DNA of 64,000 nucleotides from positions 1 to 64,000 of the forward strand of contig ONMA01000010.1 of NCBI GenBank assembly GCA_900318815.1. Reading direction: 5' to 3'. A program made the translations under genes and the position numbers. The notes beneath the pieces are model-generated. The model made no database searches. It had not been told where the DNA came from and saw nothing but the letters and a program-made list of their open reading frames with translations. Below are positions 33,798 through 43,904 of the stretch, piece by piece (the stretch's first letter is position 1; each line of letters begins with the position of its first letter). The DNA comes from an uncultured Prevotellaceae bacterium (GTDB lineage: Bacteria; Bacteroidota; Bacteroidia; Bacteroidales; Bacteroidaceae).

Positions 33798-35987
33798 ATG
33801 TCTAAATTTGTTAAATCTTTTGTAAGAACGTGCATATATGCATGCATCTTCTTTGTCGGCATTTCCTGTAAGGATTCCGATGACTTCGCTACCAACTCTA
33901 CGGGCGGCAAGGAAAAAGTGACGAAAGAAGCCAATACCTTCGACTTCTCCACCACACAGGAGGTGTATCTGAATGTCGACTATTCGGACTTCAAGATTTA
34001 TGGACCCGTGTTTTTCTCTATCTATCACGTGAATCCCTTCGTGAACGAGAATACGGGCAGTGAGTTCATCGACGAGAGCATCGCTCCCATCTATGGCGGC
34101 TATACCGACAAGAACGGTAAGTTCTCGGGTACCATCACCCTGCCGGCCTACGCCAAGGTGCTGCACGTCGTGACGGGTAACTTCATGGTGGCCGACCGCC
34201 ACATGGTGGTGCAGGCCGTCGATGGCGAGGCTACGGCCATTGCAGAAGACAAGGCCAAAAGTACTCGCACCCGGGCTCCTCAGCGTGTGGCTGGTGCTGG
34301 CACTTCTACTAATGACATCACCAAGATGAAGAATCTCTATGAAAATAGCGGCACCCCGTATTATAAGCGTTGGTACACGCCTTTAGGCACGTGGAATTCT
34401 GCAAGTGGGCGTCCCGATTACTTGCTTGACAAGTCGACCGCTGCTCCTGGCCTGGTGTTCACCGATGAAGAGTTCGATGGCCTGTATGCTACGGCCTGTT
34501 CGGCTCTGAACTCGGGAACCTCGATGAAGGAAACCTATCGTGCTGCCAGTGACATGACGATTACTAAGGATTCTGAGGTGAGTATCACCCTCTTAGGTAG
34601 CAGCACCTGCTGGAACAGTTCGTTGGGCTACTATTATTATACGGGTGATGCGCCTACCAACAAGATGGATTTGAACATCATCATGATCTTCCCCAACACA
34701 CAGGATGGTGAGTGGCCTCGTGGCTCCTATCCCAACAACAAGTACAATGGCAACATCGGTGCGTTGCGTGGCGATGTGGTGCAGCTCATGTACTACCCCA
34801 ACATTGCCAATGGCGACTTTTCTGACGCAACCCCTACGTTCCCCAAGGGTACTAAGATTGGCTTTATCCTGAAGTCCAATGGATGGGGATGTCTGGGTAA
34901 GGACTACGCTGTAAACGGTTCTTACAGTAATTATAAGCCCGTTTGGGCTTCCTCTACCGACGGCCTCTCTACTTCACTTGAGTCGGGCAAGACTTACTCC
35001 AATCCCAATGGTGAGAGCCGTACCGCCAAGTTCGGTTTCCAATCGGCCAATGGCAATAAGTACGCGATTATTTCTTTCGAGGATGCCAACGACGATAAGG
35101 ACTACGACGACCTGGTTTTCGCCCTCAATCCTGCCAATGCTTTCGAAGATGTGACTGGTGTCGAGAATAGGGAAGTTTCCACTTTCGATGTTTATGGTTT
35201 TGAGGACAAGTGGCCCAGTGCCCATGACTACGATATGAACGACGGCATGTTCGAGGTGGAGCATGTGAAGGAGTTCTACGTTCATGCTGGGACAGGTTCT
35301 GAGACACTGGTGAAGGAGACTTTCAAGATTACGACAGATCACAATTACATCACTCAGACGAACAGTTTTGGCCTCATGTTGAGTACTAAGGCTGCGATTG
35401 CTACCATCTATGCGAACAAGGCACCTTCCGGCACCGCTCCTGATCCGTCGACAGCCTCCAAGATGGATAATAAACTGTATTATTGGCATCCGAACTTCAC
35501 GTTCGTCAAGTCAAACACGTCCGCTAAGAACGGTGTATATTATTACTATTTCAATGACGCTTACAATGGTGACCATCAAAAAACTACTTATTGGATAGAG
35601 GTGACTTACGCATCGGCTCAGATTGAGAGTATGGCCGATGTGAAACCATTCCTGGCAGTCAAGACGGGAAGCACCTACAGGGAGGTGCATATCCCATTCC
35701 AGGCTCCGGGTCCGAATGTGAATGCCAGTTTTTTCGGAACGGGAGACGATTGCAGCGATCATGCAGGTAAGAAGAATTATTATACCTGTACGGGCCTATA
35801 TCCTTTTGGCTTCCGTTTGGCTGGTGCTAAGTTGGAGGATTTCAAGTCTACTCTTCTGAATAGAGAAAAAGAGAGCATCCCTATTGACCAATTGTTCCCG
35901 ACATTCATTACTTGGGCGCGTAGCAATGGTGCGGTTGATCAGGACTGGTATCAGCACCCGGATCCCACAGCCACCAAGCCAGAGTAA
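33798..35987 (+). CDS. LruC-domain (DUF4842) lipoprotein 3
   Basis: 729-aa third paralogue: lipobox GISC (Cys24), GSSTCWNSSLGYYYY, NIIMIFPNTQDG, FEDANDDKDYDDLVFALNP and GFEDKWPSAHDYDMNDGMFE. The DUF4842 part is longer than in copies 1 and 2 and diverges after KITTDHNYIT. The ATG at 33798 gives the same signal peptide as the other copies; an earlier in-frame ATG at 33759 lies in the promoter. A terminator follows. Confidence 0.85.
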   Translation: MSKFVKSFVRTCIYACIFFVGISCKDSDDFATNSTGGKEKVTKEANTFDFSTTQEVYLNVDYSDFKIYGPVFFSIYHVNPFVNENTGSEFIDESIAPIYGGYTDKNGKFSGTITLPAYAKVLHVVTGNFMVADRHMVVQAVDGEATAIAEDKAKSTRTRAPQRVAGAGTSTNDITKMKNLYENSGTPYYKRWYTPLGTWNSASGRPDYLLDKSTAAPGLVFTDEEFDGLYATACSALNSGTSMKETYRAASDMTITKDSEVSITLLGSSTCWNSSLGYYYYTGDAPTNKMDLNIIMIFPNTQDGEWPRGSYPNNKYNGNIGALRGDVVQLMYYPNIANGDFSDATPTFPKGTKIGFILKSNGWGCLGKDYAVNGSYSNYKPVWASSTDGLSTSLESGKTYSNPNGESRTAKFGFQSANGNKYAIISFEDANDDKDYDDLVFALNPANAFEDVTGVENREVSTFDVYGFEDKWPSAHDYDMNDGMFEVEHVKEFYVHAGTGSETLVKETFKITTDHNYITQTNSFGLMLSTKAAIATIYANKAPSGTAPDPSTASKMDNKLYYWHPNFTFVKSNTSAKNGVYYYYFNDAYNGDHQKTTYWIEVTYASAQIESMADVKPFLAVKTGSTYREVHIPFQAPGPNVNASFFGTGDDCSDHAGKKNYYTCTGLYPFGFRLAGAKLEDFKSTLLNREKESIPIDQLFPTFITWARSNGAVDQDWYQHPDPTATKPE

Positions 35988-36020
35988 GGCGGCGTAACCA
36001 TTTCCTATAACAAATAGCAG

Positions 36021-36049
36021 AAGCAGGCACTCGAAAGTGCCTGCTTTTC
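36021..36049 (+). terminator. Terminator of LruC gene 3
   Basis: 9-bp stem GCAGGCACT with its complement and a CGAA tetraloop, followed by TTTTCTT. Confidence 0.9.
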
Positions 36050-36103
36050 TTGCTAGTTTCAGGAAATATCACTAACTTTGCAGAAAAATTACCACATAGT
36101 ACA

Positions 36104-37078
36104 ATGGAGGAAACAGAAGGAAGATACATCAACCCCTATACCGACTACGGGTTCAAGTACCTTTTCGGCACGGAGCCGAACAAGGAGTTCACCCTGGCTT
36201 TCGTGAATGAAATGCTGAGGGGCAAGGAGGTGATTAAGTCTCTGACGCTGATACCGTCGGAGCAGCTGGGCGACACGAAGGAAGACCGCCGTGCCGTGTT
36301 CGACGTGTATGCTGAGACCGAGCGTGGCGAGAAGATTATTATTGAGATGCAGAAGGCCGACCAGCAGTACTTCAAGGACCGCTCCGTTTACTACTCTTCG
36401 TTCCCCATCCGTTCGCAGGGTGAGAAGGGGAAGTGGAAATTCGGCCTGAAGGCCGTCTACACCATCGGCATCCTCGACTTCGTGTTCGATGAGGATAAGG
36501 ACGACGAGGAGTACTACCATCATGAGGTGAAGCTGATGGACGTGAAGAAGAAGACAGTGTTCTACAACAACCTCACCTACATCTACCTGGAGATGCCGAA
36601 GTTCAAGAAGACGGAGGACGAGCTTGAGACGCTCTTCGACAAGTGGCTCTACGCGCTGAAGAACCTGCCTCAGCTGCTGGAGCGGCCTGCAGCCCTTCAG
36701 GAGCGCATCTTCAAGAAGTTTTTCGACGTGGCCCAGACGGCCAACCTCTCGAAGGAGGAGTACGCCAAGTATTGTGAAAGTGAGAAAATCTACCACGATC
36801 TCGACGGTGCTTTCCGCACGGCAAGTCAGAAAGGCTTTACAAGAGGTGTCATGAAGGGGCATGCCGAGGGGCATGCCGAGGGACTTGCCGAGGGCCTTAC
36901 CAAGGGGCGTGCCGAGGGACTTGCCGAGGGCCTTACCAAGGGACTTGCCAAGGGCCTTACCAAGGGGCGTGATGAACGAAACTTGGAGATTGCCCGTAAG
37001 ATGAAATCGAGGGGAATGTCTTTTGACGAGATTGCCGAAATGACCGACCTTACTGTCGATGAGATAGAGAAGTTGTAG
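36104..37078 (+). CDS. Rpn-like PD-(D/E)XK nuclease-fold protein
   Basis: 324-aa member of the family named 'PD-(D/E)XK nuclease family transposase' (Rpn-related). The catalytic pattern is visible: Asp in RRAVFDVYAET and the E-x-Q in KIIIEMQ. Opening NPYTDYGFKYLFGTE is typical. E. coli Rpn proteins are DNases linked to recombination; no transposon ends are seen here. Residues about 252-287 are tetrapeptide repeats (AEG/TKG), followed by a helix-turn-helix-like tail (FDEIAEMTDLTVDEIEKL). Start at 36104 follows a TAACTTTG box at 36073-36080. Confidence 0.88.
   Translation: MEETEGRYINPYTDYGFKYLFGTEPNKEFTLAFVNEMLRGKEVIKSLTLIPSEQLGDTKEDRRAVFDVYAETERGEKIIIEMQKADQQYFKDRSVYYSSFPIRSQGEKGKWKFGLKAVYTIGILDFVFDEDKDDEEYYHHEVKLMDVKKKTVFYNNLTYIYLEMPKFKKTEDELETLFDKWLYALKNLPQLLERPAALQERIFKKFFDVAQTANLSKEEYAKYCESEKIYHDLDGAFRTASQKGFTRGVMKGHAEGHAEGLAEGLTKGRAEGLAEGLTKGLAKGLTKGRDERNLEIARKMKSRGMSFDEIAEMTDLTVDEIEKL
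36857..36964 (+). repeat. 12-bp tandem repeat in the Rpn-like gene
   Basis: Nine 12-bp units encode the tetrads GHAE, GHAE, GLAE, GLTK, GRAE, GLAE, GLTK, GLAK, GLTK. Similar variable tetrads are known in this family and change length without frameshift. Confidence 0.9.
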
Positions 37079-37100
37079 GGCGTGAATTGCGCTAACATCT

Positions 37101-37191
37101 GAAACGAATTACCGTAATGCCCGTAATTTACCCGTAATGGAAGTCAAAGAAGAATTACGGAGCAATTATGGGCATTACGGTAATTGGTTTC
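37101..37191. repeat. Snap-back palindrome between converging genes
   Basis: 28-nt arms (37101-37128 and 37164-37191) match with two mismatches; further ATTACGG/CCGTAAT pairs lie inside. Units are ACCGTAATG/CCCGTAATT. The end word GAAACGAATT recurs in the repeats at 43.9-44.4 kb. It may serve as bidirectional terminator. Confidence 0.75.
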
Positions 37192-37229
37192 CAAGCAGAC
37201 AAAACGTATTAAGAGAGACCTACTCTGTT

Positions 37230-38960
37230 CTAATGTGTGCGGCAAAAATCGTCGTAGTTAATCAGTTCCTTGTTAATCAGGCGTGGACGGTCGTTCTGAT
37301 AGAGCGGGCTGATGAGATCACGCTCTGGACGGTACCATTTAGTGCCTATCCCGGCCAAATGCAGTACAAGATGAGGAAGGTCGTCTGTTATGAAAGGTCT
37401 GTCGGTGGCGGCCTCAATCTCCTGCACCAATTCAGGGTGCCTCTCCTTATATGTGTCTGAAACATAGATAAGGAACGGAATGTCGAACTGGCAGTGAACA
37501 GCCCTGGCATCCATAGCCGTGAAGTCGTATGTGCGTCCTGTGTGGTTTCTGAAGTCATAGCACTCGTCGCCATGGTCAGAAAAATAGATGACGATGGCAT
37601 CCTTCTTCCTGTACATGTCGATAATCTCATTGACAACCATATCGTTGTATCGTGTGGCATTGTCGTACTCTGCCACTACTTGCCGCTGGTTTTCGTCCAG
37701 GTCAGTGCGATTAGCATAGTCGCTGGCACTGAAGTGGCTGAACCTGTCAATGGGATATTTCATCTTTGGTGGAAAGTGCTGCCCGCCGAGATGGAAGAAT
37801 ATCAGGTTGTAAGGATGGTCTTCCAATTGTTCCCGGTGTTGTCGGTATAAGTCCAGAAGTTCCCCGTCATAGTCGAACATGCCATGATTGCGTTCGTCCA
37901 TGATGTACGGTTCAATGGCAGGGTGGCTGAAGAAACCGGCTTTAGCATTAAACTGGTCGTGTTCAGCCTCCTTAGTGAACTGATTGCTGTAGAAAGTGAC
38001 GTGATAGCCTGCATTCTTCAGCAGTGCAGGAAAGAGGGGGGCCTCGCACCAGGAGATGCTGTCGTCGGCACTTGCCATTGACAGGAAACGCTTGAAGCAC
38101 TCAGAGGTGAGGTTGTAGGCCGCCACAACATCTTGAAACACATAGAGGTTCTTTTCTTTGGACAATAGCGGATTGGTGTCTTTCCCATATCCGTAGAGGC
38201 TCGAATGGTGCTTGTTGAACGATTCTCCTATGATGATGACGATGTTGGGCGAGCTGTATGCACAGCTGTCAACGCTTGCTTCTTTCAAGAATCTGGCACA
38301 GATGTCGTATTCTTCATGGCTTTCAATGAATTGTAGCACGGACTGCTCCAATTTCCAGAGCATGTTACGTTTGATGGGCAAGCCTTTGGCTATCTTGTAG
38401 TTCTGTTCGTAGTTGGTAGAGAACATGACCAAGTGGCCGAGCATCAGAAGGACGATGCCGCCTGCTACCCATCTGAACTTTCCGAAGCTGACGAGTTTAT
38501 TACCCCAATTGTGCAGGCACCATGCTTCCAGTATGGCCAGAACGGTATAGAAGAAGACAATCCAGTAGAACTTGGCAGTTGTCAGGTATGTGACGACGAA
38601 TCCTGAAGCTTCCGTCTGGTTGGTCTCGTTGATTAGCTCCAGCGTGAAGGCATCCCAGTGAAGTCCGAAGAAGACGTAAAGGAAAATGTTACTGGCAGAG
38701 AAGAAATAGATGATTACGTGCCAGCATGTATGCCAGAGCTTCTCGAAACCCTTTCCGGGTAGCCGTCCGATAAGACAGAGTACGTAGGAAAGGGAAATAT
38801 AGAACAGCAAATTGAAAACCACCGAGACAACGTAGAGAACTGCATTGGGATGCCGTATCAGCAAAAATTCTGGAATCAGCAATAGAATGCTGTAGGTAAG
38901 AATAATGACTAATGTCGACTGACTGACATTGAACATGCTGGTTTTGAGAAGTTCTTTCAT
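37230..38960 (-). CDS. Phosphoethanolamine-transferase-like sulfatase-family protein
   Basis: 576-aa inner-membrane protein: about five N-terminal helices, then a periplasmic alkaline-phosphatase-fold domain. Motifs: IVIIIGESFNKHHSSLYGYGKDTNP (metal Glu at residue 246), NLTSECFKRFLSMA (nucleophile region, Thr285/Ser286), FHLGGQHFP and YFSDHGDE. Resembles EptA/CptA-type enzymes that put phosphoethanolamine on lipid A or core sugars. The nucleophile neighbourhood (TSECF) differs from the CGTAT of EptA, so the exact substrate is open. Monocistronic, divergent from the capsule locus. Confidence 0.82.
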   Translation of the reverse strand: MKELLKTSMFNVSQSTLVIILTYSILLLIPEFLLIRHPNAVLYVVSVVFNLLFYISLSYVLCLIGRLPGKGFEKLWHTCWHVIIYFFSASNIFLYVFFGLHWDAFTLELINETNQTEASGFVVTYLTTAKFYWIVFFYTVLAILEAWCLHNWGNKLVSFGKFRWVAGGIVLLMLGHLVMFSTNYEQNYKIAKGLPIKRNMLWKLEQSVLQFIESHEEYDICARFLKEASVDSCAYSSPNIVIIIGESFNKHHSSLYGYGKDTNPLLSKEKNLYVFQDVVAAYNLTSECFKRFLSMASADDSISWCEAPLFPALLKNAGYHVTFYSNQFTKEAEHDQFNAKAGFFSHPAIEPYIMDERNHGMFDYDGELLDLYRQHREQLEDHPYNLIFFHLGGQHFPPKMKYPIDRFSHFSASDYANRTDLDENQRQVVAEYDNATRYNDMVVNEIIDMYRKKDAIVIYFSDHGDECYDFRNHTGRTYDFTAMDARAVHCQFDIPFLIYVSDTYKERHPELVQEIEAATDRPFITDDLPHLVLHLAGIGTKWYRPERDLISPLYQNDRPRLINKELINYDDFCRTH

Positions 38961-39159
38961 ATAGAAATATAAAATAAGTGTTAAGATTGTCAGGCTACTT
39001 CCTATGATTTTTGCAATGACGATGCAAATTTACAACATTTTTTTTAGCTTGATATGTTTTATTGGCATTATGATGATGTATGACAGATAAAAAATGTTAA
39101 ATTGGTGATAGTGGTTTAATATTCCGTGGTTGCGTGGAGACATTTTCAACAAATTTTCG

Positions 39160-39354
39160 TAATTTTGCATCTAATTAGGCCATTTCTTTTGATAGAAATT
39201 GGTCAAAAACACAGGTTATGAGTCGGCTGGAAGTGCTACTTTTGGGTAATCACGGAATTCCAGCAGGTGTAGAAAGCCTATTATCGACAAGTAACCGTTT
39301 GGTAAACAGGTGGTTATCTTGGGCAATGAAAACTTGCTCATGTAACGGTTCATA
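39160..39354 (+). promoter_or_regulatory. Promoter and leader of the capsule locus
   Basis: TAATTTTG at 39160-39167 is a likely -7 box, giving a leader of about 180 nt before the antiterminator gene. The leader has no gene and can form hairpins (ATTTCT/AGAAAT near 39182-39200; GCTGGAA 39226-39232 with TTCCAGC 39258-39264). Leaders of this kind are where UpxY-type proteins act in Bacteroides capsule loci. No inverted repeats suggesting an invertible promoter are visible. Confidence 0.5.
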
Positions 39355-40392
39355 ATGCTAAAAAAAATGTGTACCCATAACAACCCATGCTGGTATGTCA
39401 TGACCCACTTGGACCTGCGGCGGTTCCAGGAGTGGCTGAAGATGGAGAATGCTCAGCGATTAGGAACTGGCAGACCAATCATAGAGCCTTTCTATCCCTG
39501 TGATTTTCTGCGGTTGGATACTGACATCTCTGCCGATTTGGCGAATTATGTGTTCCTGAAGGCTTCCGAAAGTGACATTAACAGTCTGGTGGAAGACAAG
39601 CGAAACAAGATTTCGTATAAGCAGCTGAGGTATTATTTAGACACCGACGGAACCCGTGCCACGGTGCCCGACAAGATGATGCAAAGCTTTTTGGACGCAT
39701 GCGTGAAGCACCGGGGACAGTTCGAGATTTCCCCGCCGCTCACCAGCATCGAGGCCATGGACAAAGTGAAGATTAAGACTGGCCCTTTTGCTGGCCAGGA
39801 AGCCTCGGTGGTGCGTGTGCATCTTTCGCGCGGAGCCATCCACTTGGATCTGGCCCTCCCGCTGCTTTCCGGTGTGATGAGCATACGGATGTCGGATGTC
39901 AAGAAGAACCAGATAGCCATCCTAAACCGCGATTCGGTCGATGCCATCCGTACCGACTTCATCGAGTACACCCAGAACCACCTGCTGCTCATCCTGGAGC
40001 ATCGCATCAAGCGGGTGGCCGACGAGGAGGTGAACCGGCGTGACGCAGACATGCTTACCCGTCTCTACCGCTATCGCTGCCATCAGGTCAACAATGAGTC
40101 GGCTCACATCCACTTCATGGCCCTGATGCTCATCTGCGCCCATCTGTGCCGCTACACTGCTGAGGAACAGGAACTGAGGCAGAAGGCGCAGGAGTTGCTG
40201 GCCGGGCTGAATCAGAAGAGCGAGTCGAAGGCGGCCACCGATACGCGAACCTATCTCTGGATAGCGCTCTATATCTCGACCAACGACCCAGCCTATCGCG
40301 ATGCGGCCAAGCGTTATGTACAGGACTATGAGCCCAAGTCGCCCAAGCTCCGTCGCTTCGTTTCGCTCATCCGCAGAGGGGTGAAAGTTTAA
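39355..40392 (+). CDS. UpxY-type transcription antiterminator (NusG-like)
   Basis: 345-aa NusG paralogue heading the capsule operon. The NGN domain starts WYVMTHLDLRRFQEWL; the KOW motif is at MDKVKIKTGPFAGQEASVVRVHL. The C-terminal 150 residues are an extra helical extension. UpxY proteins in Bacteroides bind the paused polymerase in their own operon leader and prevent early termination of the long capsule transcript. Start could also be the fifth codon (39367). Spaced 26 nt from the export gene. Confidence 0.88.
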   Translation: MLKKMCTHNNPCWYVMTHLDLRRFQEWLKMENAQRLGTGRPIIEPFYPCDFLRLDTDISADLANYVFLKASESDINSLVEDKRNKISYKQLRYYLDTDGTRATVPDKMMQSFLDACVKHRGQFEISPPLTSIEAMDKVKIKTGPFAGQEASVVRVHLSRGAIHLDLALPLLSGVMSIRMSDVKKNQIAILNRDSVDAIRTDFIEYTQNHLLLILEHRIKRVADEEVNRRDADMLTRLYRYRCHQVNNESAHIHFMALMLICAHLCRYTAEEQELRQKAQELLAGLNQKSESKAATDTRTYLWIALYISTNDPAYRDAAKRYVQDYEPKSPKLRRFVSLIRRGVKV

Positions 40393-40418
40393 ACTATTAT
40401 TTTACTTGCAGAAAAAGA

Positions 40419-41240
40419 ATGAAGAATTATATTTTTATCACATTGACTGTAGTCGTGGCATGGCTGCTTGGCAGCTGTGCCTCCCCCGTCAATGTAGCCT
40501 ATTTTCAGAATGCAGAGGCCATACGTGGTATGACCCTGCAGGCTGAACAGCCATTGCGCCTACGCCCCAAAGATAAAATCAATATTGTGGTCAACAGTAC
40601 CGACCCCATGCTGGAGCAGCAGTTCAATCTGACCTCCGTAACGCAGAATACAAATGTGATAGGTGCCAGCGTGAAACCGATGACCTCGGCTGGCGGTGGA
40701 ACGTCACAGATGCTGGCCTATACGGTCGACGAGCAGGGCGATATCGACTTCCCAATTTTGGGTAAGGTCTCGGTGCTGGGCAAGACTCGCCAGGAGGTGG
40801 CAGCCTATTTGCAGGCGCGTCTCGTTGCCCGCGATTTGGTGAAGGATCCCATTGTGACGGTAGAATACGTCAATATGGGGGTGAACGTGTTGGGGGAGGT
40901 GAACCGTCCAGGACGTATTGACATTCTGAAAGATAACTTCACGGTTATAGATGCCATTGCCTACGCTGGTGACCTGACCATCAATGGATTGCGGGAAAAT
41001 GTGATGGTGAGCCGTGAGGTGGATGGTGAAGACCATACCTATATCATCAACTTGTGCGACAGGCAGGAAACGCTCAACTCGCCGGCCTATTATTTACAGC
41101 AGAACGATGTGGTCTACGTATCACCTAATCCTAAGCGTCGGCGTGAAGCGTTCTCGGCTGGCAATACGTATAACCAGCCGACCTTCTGGATTACACTGGC
41201 CTCGTTCCTCACCACCGTGGGCGTGCTCCTAATAAAATAA
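40419..41240 (+). CDS. Wza-like polysaccharide export lipoprotein
   Basis: 273-aa outer-membrane exporter subunit. Lipobox LLGSC (Cys20), polysaccharide export domain (LRPKDKINIVV ... YTVDEQGDIDFPILGKVSVLGKTRQEVAAYL), and a SLBB-like domain (VNVLGEVNRPGRIDILKDNFTVIDAIAYAGD). A C-terminal hydrophobic segment (WITLASFLTTVGVLLI) may be the membrane-spanning end. Works with the Wzc homologue that follows 27 nt later. Confidence 0.93.
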   Translation: MKNYIFITLTVVVAWLLGSCASPVNVAYFQNAEAIRGMTLQAEQPLRLRPKDKINIVVNSTDPMLEQQFNLTSVTQNTNVIGASVKPMTSAGGGTSQMLAYTVDEQGDIDFPILGKVSVLGKTRQEVAAYLQARLVARDLVKDPIVTVEYVNMGVNVLGEVNRPGRIDILKDNFTVIDAIAYAGDLTINGLRENVMVSREVDGEDHTYIINLCDRQETLNSPAYYLQQNDVVYVSPNPKRRREAFSAGNTYNQPTFWITLASFLTTVGVLLIK

Positions 41241-41267
41241 TCTTTAAGAGGAAGGTTAAAAAGAGAA

Positions 41268-43430
41268 ATGGCAAAATATAACGAAAACGCCATCTCTGTC
41301 GCTGGTTTGTGGCGCATGTGCGTCGCGCGCTGGCAGTGGTTTGTTCTTTCTCTTGTAATCTTTATGATTGGTGCCATTCGGTATCTTGTAGTTACACCCA
41401 ACATGTACACGCGTAATGCTTCCATCATGGTAATTGAGGAAAGTATGGGCAATAGTTCTTCGAACAAGGGTGGTGATATTTTCAATGATATCGGTCTTGT
41501 CAAGCAGAACAACAATCTTACCAATGTTGTGCGCCATATCAATTCGCTTGATGTCATGATGGAAGTAGTACGCCGTTTGGATGTATCTATTGAGCCTGAC
41601 GTCGTTCTTGATAAAGCTGAAGATATTCAGTCTCGCCTTACTATCAGTATTGAGGATGAAAAGTCTACCATTATAAATCTTACGTATATTGATTTTTCTG
41701 TTGAAGAAGCCGAACGTGTGTTGACACTAATTGTTCAGGTGTACAATGAAAAGTGGTTAGAGGCAAAATTAATGGTAACGAAGAACACGTCGCGGTTTAT
41801 TGATACACGTCTGCGCTTGCTGGAGCAGGATTTAAGCATTGTTGACGATAGCATTGCAACCTTTAAGAGTCGTTATGGTATTACTAATCTGGATCAAGTG
41901 AGTAACATCTATTTGCAGCAGCAAAGCCAGTCGGATGCTGAAATCCTGAAACTTAGGAACCAGAAGGCTATGGCGGGGTATATCCGCGAATTGTTGAACG
42001 ACAAGTCGGGGAAGCCGCAGCTTCTAATTGTCAACTCAGGCATTGACAACCAAATCATCGAATCTCAAATCCAGCTTTACAATGACCAGTTATTGCAGTT
42101 ACAGAGCCATTTGGAGTACACCTCAGAACAGAATCCGCTGATTGTTACGCAAGAGAAAGAACTAAGTGCCTTGCGCAAGAATATTCTGGCCAATATCAAC
42201 AACCATATCCGCACCATTAACATCCAGCTACAGATTATTGACGATTACCATGAGTTGAACAAATCAAGAATTACCTCTAATCCTGAGCAGGCCAAATACC
42301 TGACGACAATTGAACGTGAGCAGAAGGTAAAGGAAAGCCTCTACATGTACTTGCTGCAGAAGAAAGAGGAAAATGAAATCAGTAGTAGTTACCGATCGGC
42401 CAATTCGCAGATGATAGATATTCCTCATGGTAGTGATAGTCCATCTTCACCTGATGCAACTAAAATTCTCCTTGCTGCTTTTCTGTTAGGAATCCTTTTG
42501 CCTGTGACGGTGATTTTCTTACGAGCCACGCTGAATGAGAGTGTACGTGACCATTTTGATGTTGAGAATATAGAGAACATACCGTTTCTTGGTGAAGTGC
42601 CGGTATCTGAAAGTACGAGTCATCAGATTAACTTCCAGCGTCGTCTCAGGCTGATACCTCCTAAGGACCCTATCGTGGTGGCCCACGGTAAGCAAGACCC
42701 TGTGAACGAGGCATTCCGTATGGTGCGTACCAGGTTGGAAGCTATTAACAATGATCATCCCGATACCAGCAAGGTGTTTATGGTCACATCAACCAACGAG
42801 GCTTCTGGCAAGACCTTTGTGGCTATGAACTTAGCTTTGGTACTTGCAATTGGTGAAAGGCATGTGTTGTTCATCGACTGCGACCTGCGCAAGGCTGCTG
42901 CCTCTCGCCGCTGGAATGCTCCGGAAAAAGGTTTGGCCGACTATCTGAACGGACGGTCGAGCTATCCCACCCAGCTGCTCTATCGCATCAAAGGCTTCCC
43001 TACGCTCGACATCATGGGGGCTGGCTTCATTCCCTCAAACCCCACCGAGTTGTTGCGCAGCACCCTCTTCGAACGCTTGATCAACACCATGCGCCCGCAA
43101 TACGGCTATATCATCCTCGACTGTCCGACTGAAGGCTTATTGGCTGATGCTGAAATCATCAAGAAAAATGTTGACCATTCATTGTTTGTTGTCCGTGCTG
43201 GCCAGTATCTGCGTCAAAGGTTGGTTGAGTTGGAAGAGCCTGCAGTACCAGGAAAGAAGATTTTCCAATATGTGGTATTGAATGGCGTGGAAATCAATAC
43301 CAGATACTACACGCATGAGAATGCCGACTCGGAAGAGAACAAGGAGGCCATGGAAAACAGTGTTATTACGAAATATTTCATCAAAATTATACGATATGTT
43401 TACAGTTCATTCATCCAGCTACATCGATGA
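41268..43430 (+). CDS. Wzc-like chain-length regulator with BY-kinase domain
   Basis: 720-aa inner-membrane copolymerase. Two transmembrane helices (about residue 25 and 410) enclose a long periplasmic coiled-coil domain with Wzz and GNVR-like parts. The C-terminal cytoplasmic ATPase has Walker [10 protein letters not shown], Walker A' [10 protein letters not shown] and Walker [11 protein letters not shown]. The usual C-terminal tyrosine cluster is reduced to a few Tyr ([14 protein letters not shown]). Controls polymer length and export with Wza. Its 3' end overlaps the next gene by 35 nt. Confidence 0.92.
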   Translation: MAKYNENAISVAGLWRMCVARWQWFVLSLVIFMIGAIRYLVVTPNMYTRNASIMVIEESMGNSSSNKGGDIFNDIGLVKQNNNLTNVVRHINSLDVMMEVVRRLDVSIEPDVVLDKAEDIQSRLTISIEDEKSTIINLTYIDFSVEEAERVLTLIVQVYNEKWLEAKLMVTKNTSRFIDTRLRLLEQDLSIVDDSIATFKSRYGITNLDQVSNIYLQQQSQSDAEILKLRNQKAMAGYIRELLNDKSGKPQLLIVNSGIDNQIIESQIQLYNDQLLQLQSHLEYTSEQNPLIVTQEKELSALRKNILANINNHIRTINIQLQIIDDYHELNKSRITSNPEQAKYLTTIEREQKVKESLYMYLLQKKEENEISSSYRSANSQMIDIPHGSDSPSSPDATKILLAAFLLGILLPVTVIFLRATLNESVRDHFDVENIENIPFLGEVPVSESTSHQINFQRRLRLIPPKDPIVVAHGKQDPVNEAFRMVRTRLEAINNDHPDTSKVFMVTSTNEASGKTFVAMNLALVLAIGERHVLFIDCDLRKAAASRRWNAPEKGLADYLNGRSSYPTQLLYRIKGFPTLDIMGAGFIPSNPTELLRSTLFERLINTMRPQYGYIILDCPTEGLLADAEIIKKNVDHSLFVVRAGQYLRQRLVELEEPAVPGKKIFQYVVLNGVEINTRYYTHENADSEENKEAMENSVITKYFIKIIRYVYSSFIQLHR

Positions 43431-43893
43431 TGACGTAAAGATTGGCGAGGGAACTAAGATCTGGCATTTCTGCCATGTACAGAAAGGGGCAGTGATAGGT
43501 GAGAACTGCTCGTTGGGTCAGAACGTCAACATCGGAAACAATGTGAAAATAGGAAATGGTGTGCGCATCCAGAACAATGTCTCCGTCTACGAAGGCGTAG
43601 AGTTGGAGGACAACGTCTTTTGCGGCCCGTCGTGTGTGTTTACCAACGTCCTTGTGCCCCGTGCCCATTATCCTGTGCATGGGAAATACAACAAGACGCT
43701 GGTCAAGGAAGGAGCCTCATTAGGTGCCAACTGCACCATCGTGTGCGGCCATACCATCGGACGCGGTGCCATGATTGCCGCCGGAGCCGTGGTTACCCAC
43801 GACGTACCCGACTTCGCCCTGATGGCGGGCGTGCCTGCCCGCCAGATTGGTACGGTGAACGAACAGGGAGAGATCATCGAGCGTACCAAATAA
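43396..43893 (+). CDS. WbpD-like left-handed beta-helix N-acetyltransferase
   Basis: 165-aa hexapeptide-repeat acetyltransferase ([49 protein letters not shown]). Closest pattern is WbpD/WlbB, which acetylates the 3-amino group of UDP-2-acetamido-3-amino-glucuronate; an FdtC-like role on dTDP-sugars is an alternative. Start at 43396, the first ATG giving the family N-terminus, overlapping wzc. Its natural partner, the WbpE-like aminotransferase, follows only after a 520-nt repeat region. Confidence 0.88.
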   Translation: MFTVHSSSYIDDDVKIGEGTKIWHFCHVQKGAVIGENCSLGQNVNIGNNVKIGNGVRIQNNVSVYEGVELEDNVFCGPSCVFTNVLVPRAHYPVHGKYNKTLVKEGASLGANCTIVCGHTIGRGAMIAAGAVVTHDVPDFALMAGVPARQIGTVNEQGEIIERTK

Positions 43894-43904
43894 GTCCTCA
43901 ATCT

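Noticed and set aside
36104..37078. Transposase, as the family name suggests
   Set aside because: No terminal inverted repeats or target duplications around the gene; the fold is nuclease-like and many such genes are not transposons.
39100..39354. Invertible capsule promoter as in Bacteroides fragilis
   Set aside because: I see no pair of inverted repeats around the promoter and no invertase gene nearby.
43282..43430. Fusion or frameshift between wzc and the acetyltransferase
   Set aside because: The 35-nt overlap is in different frames and both proteins are complete with normal ends.
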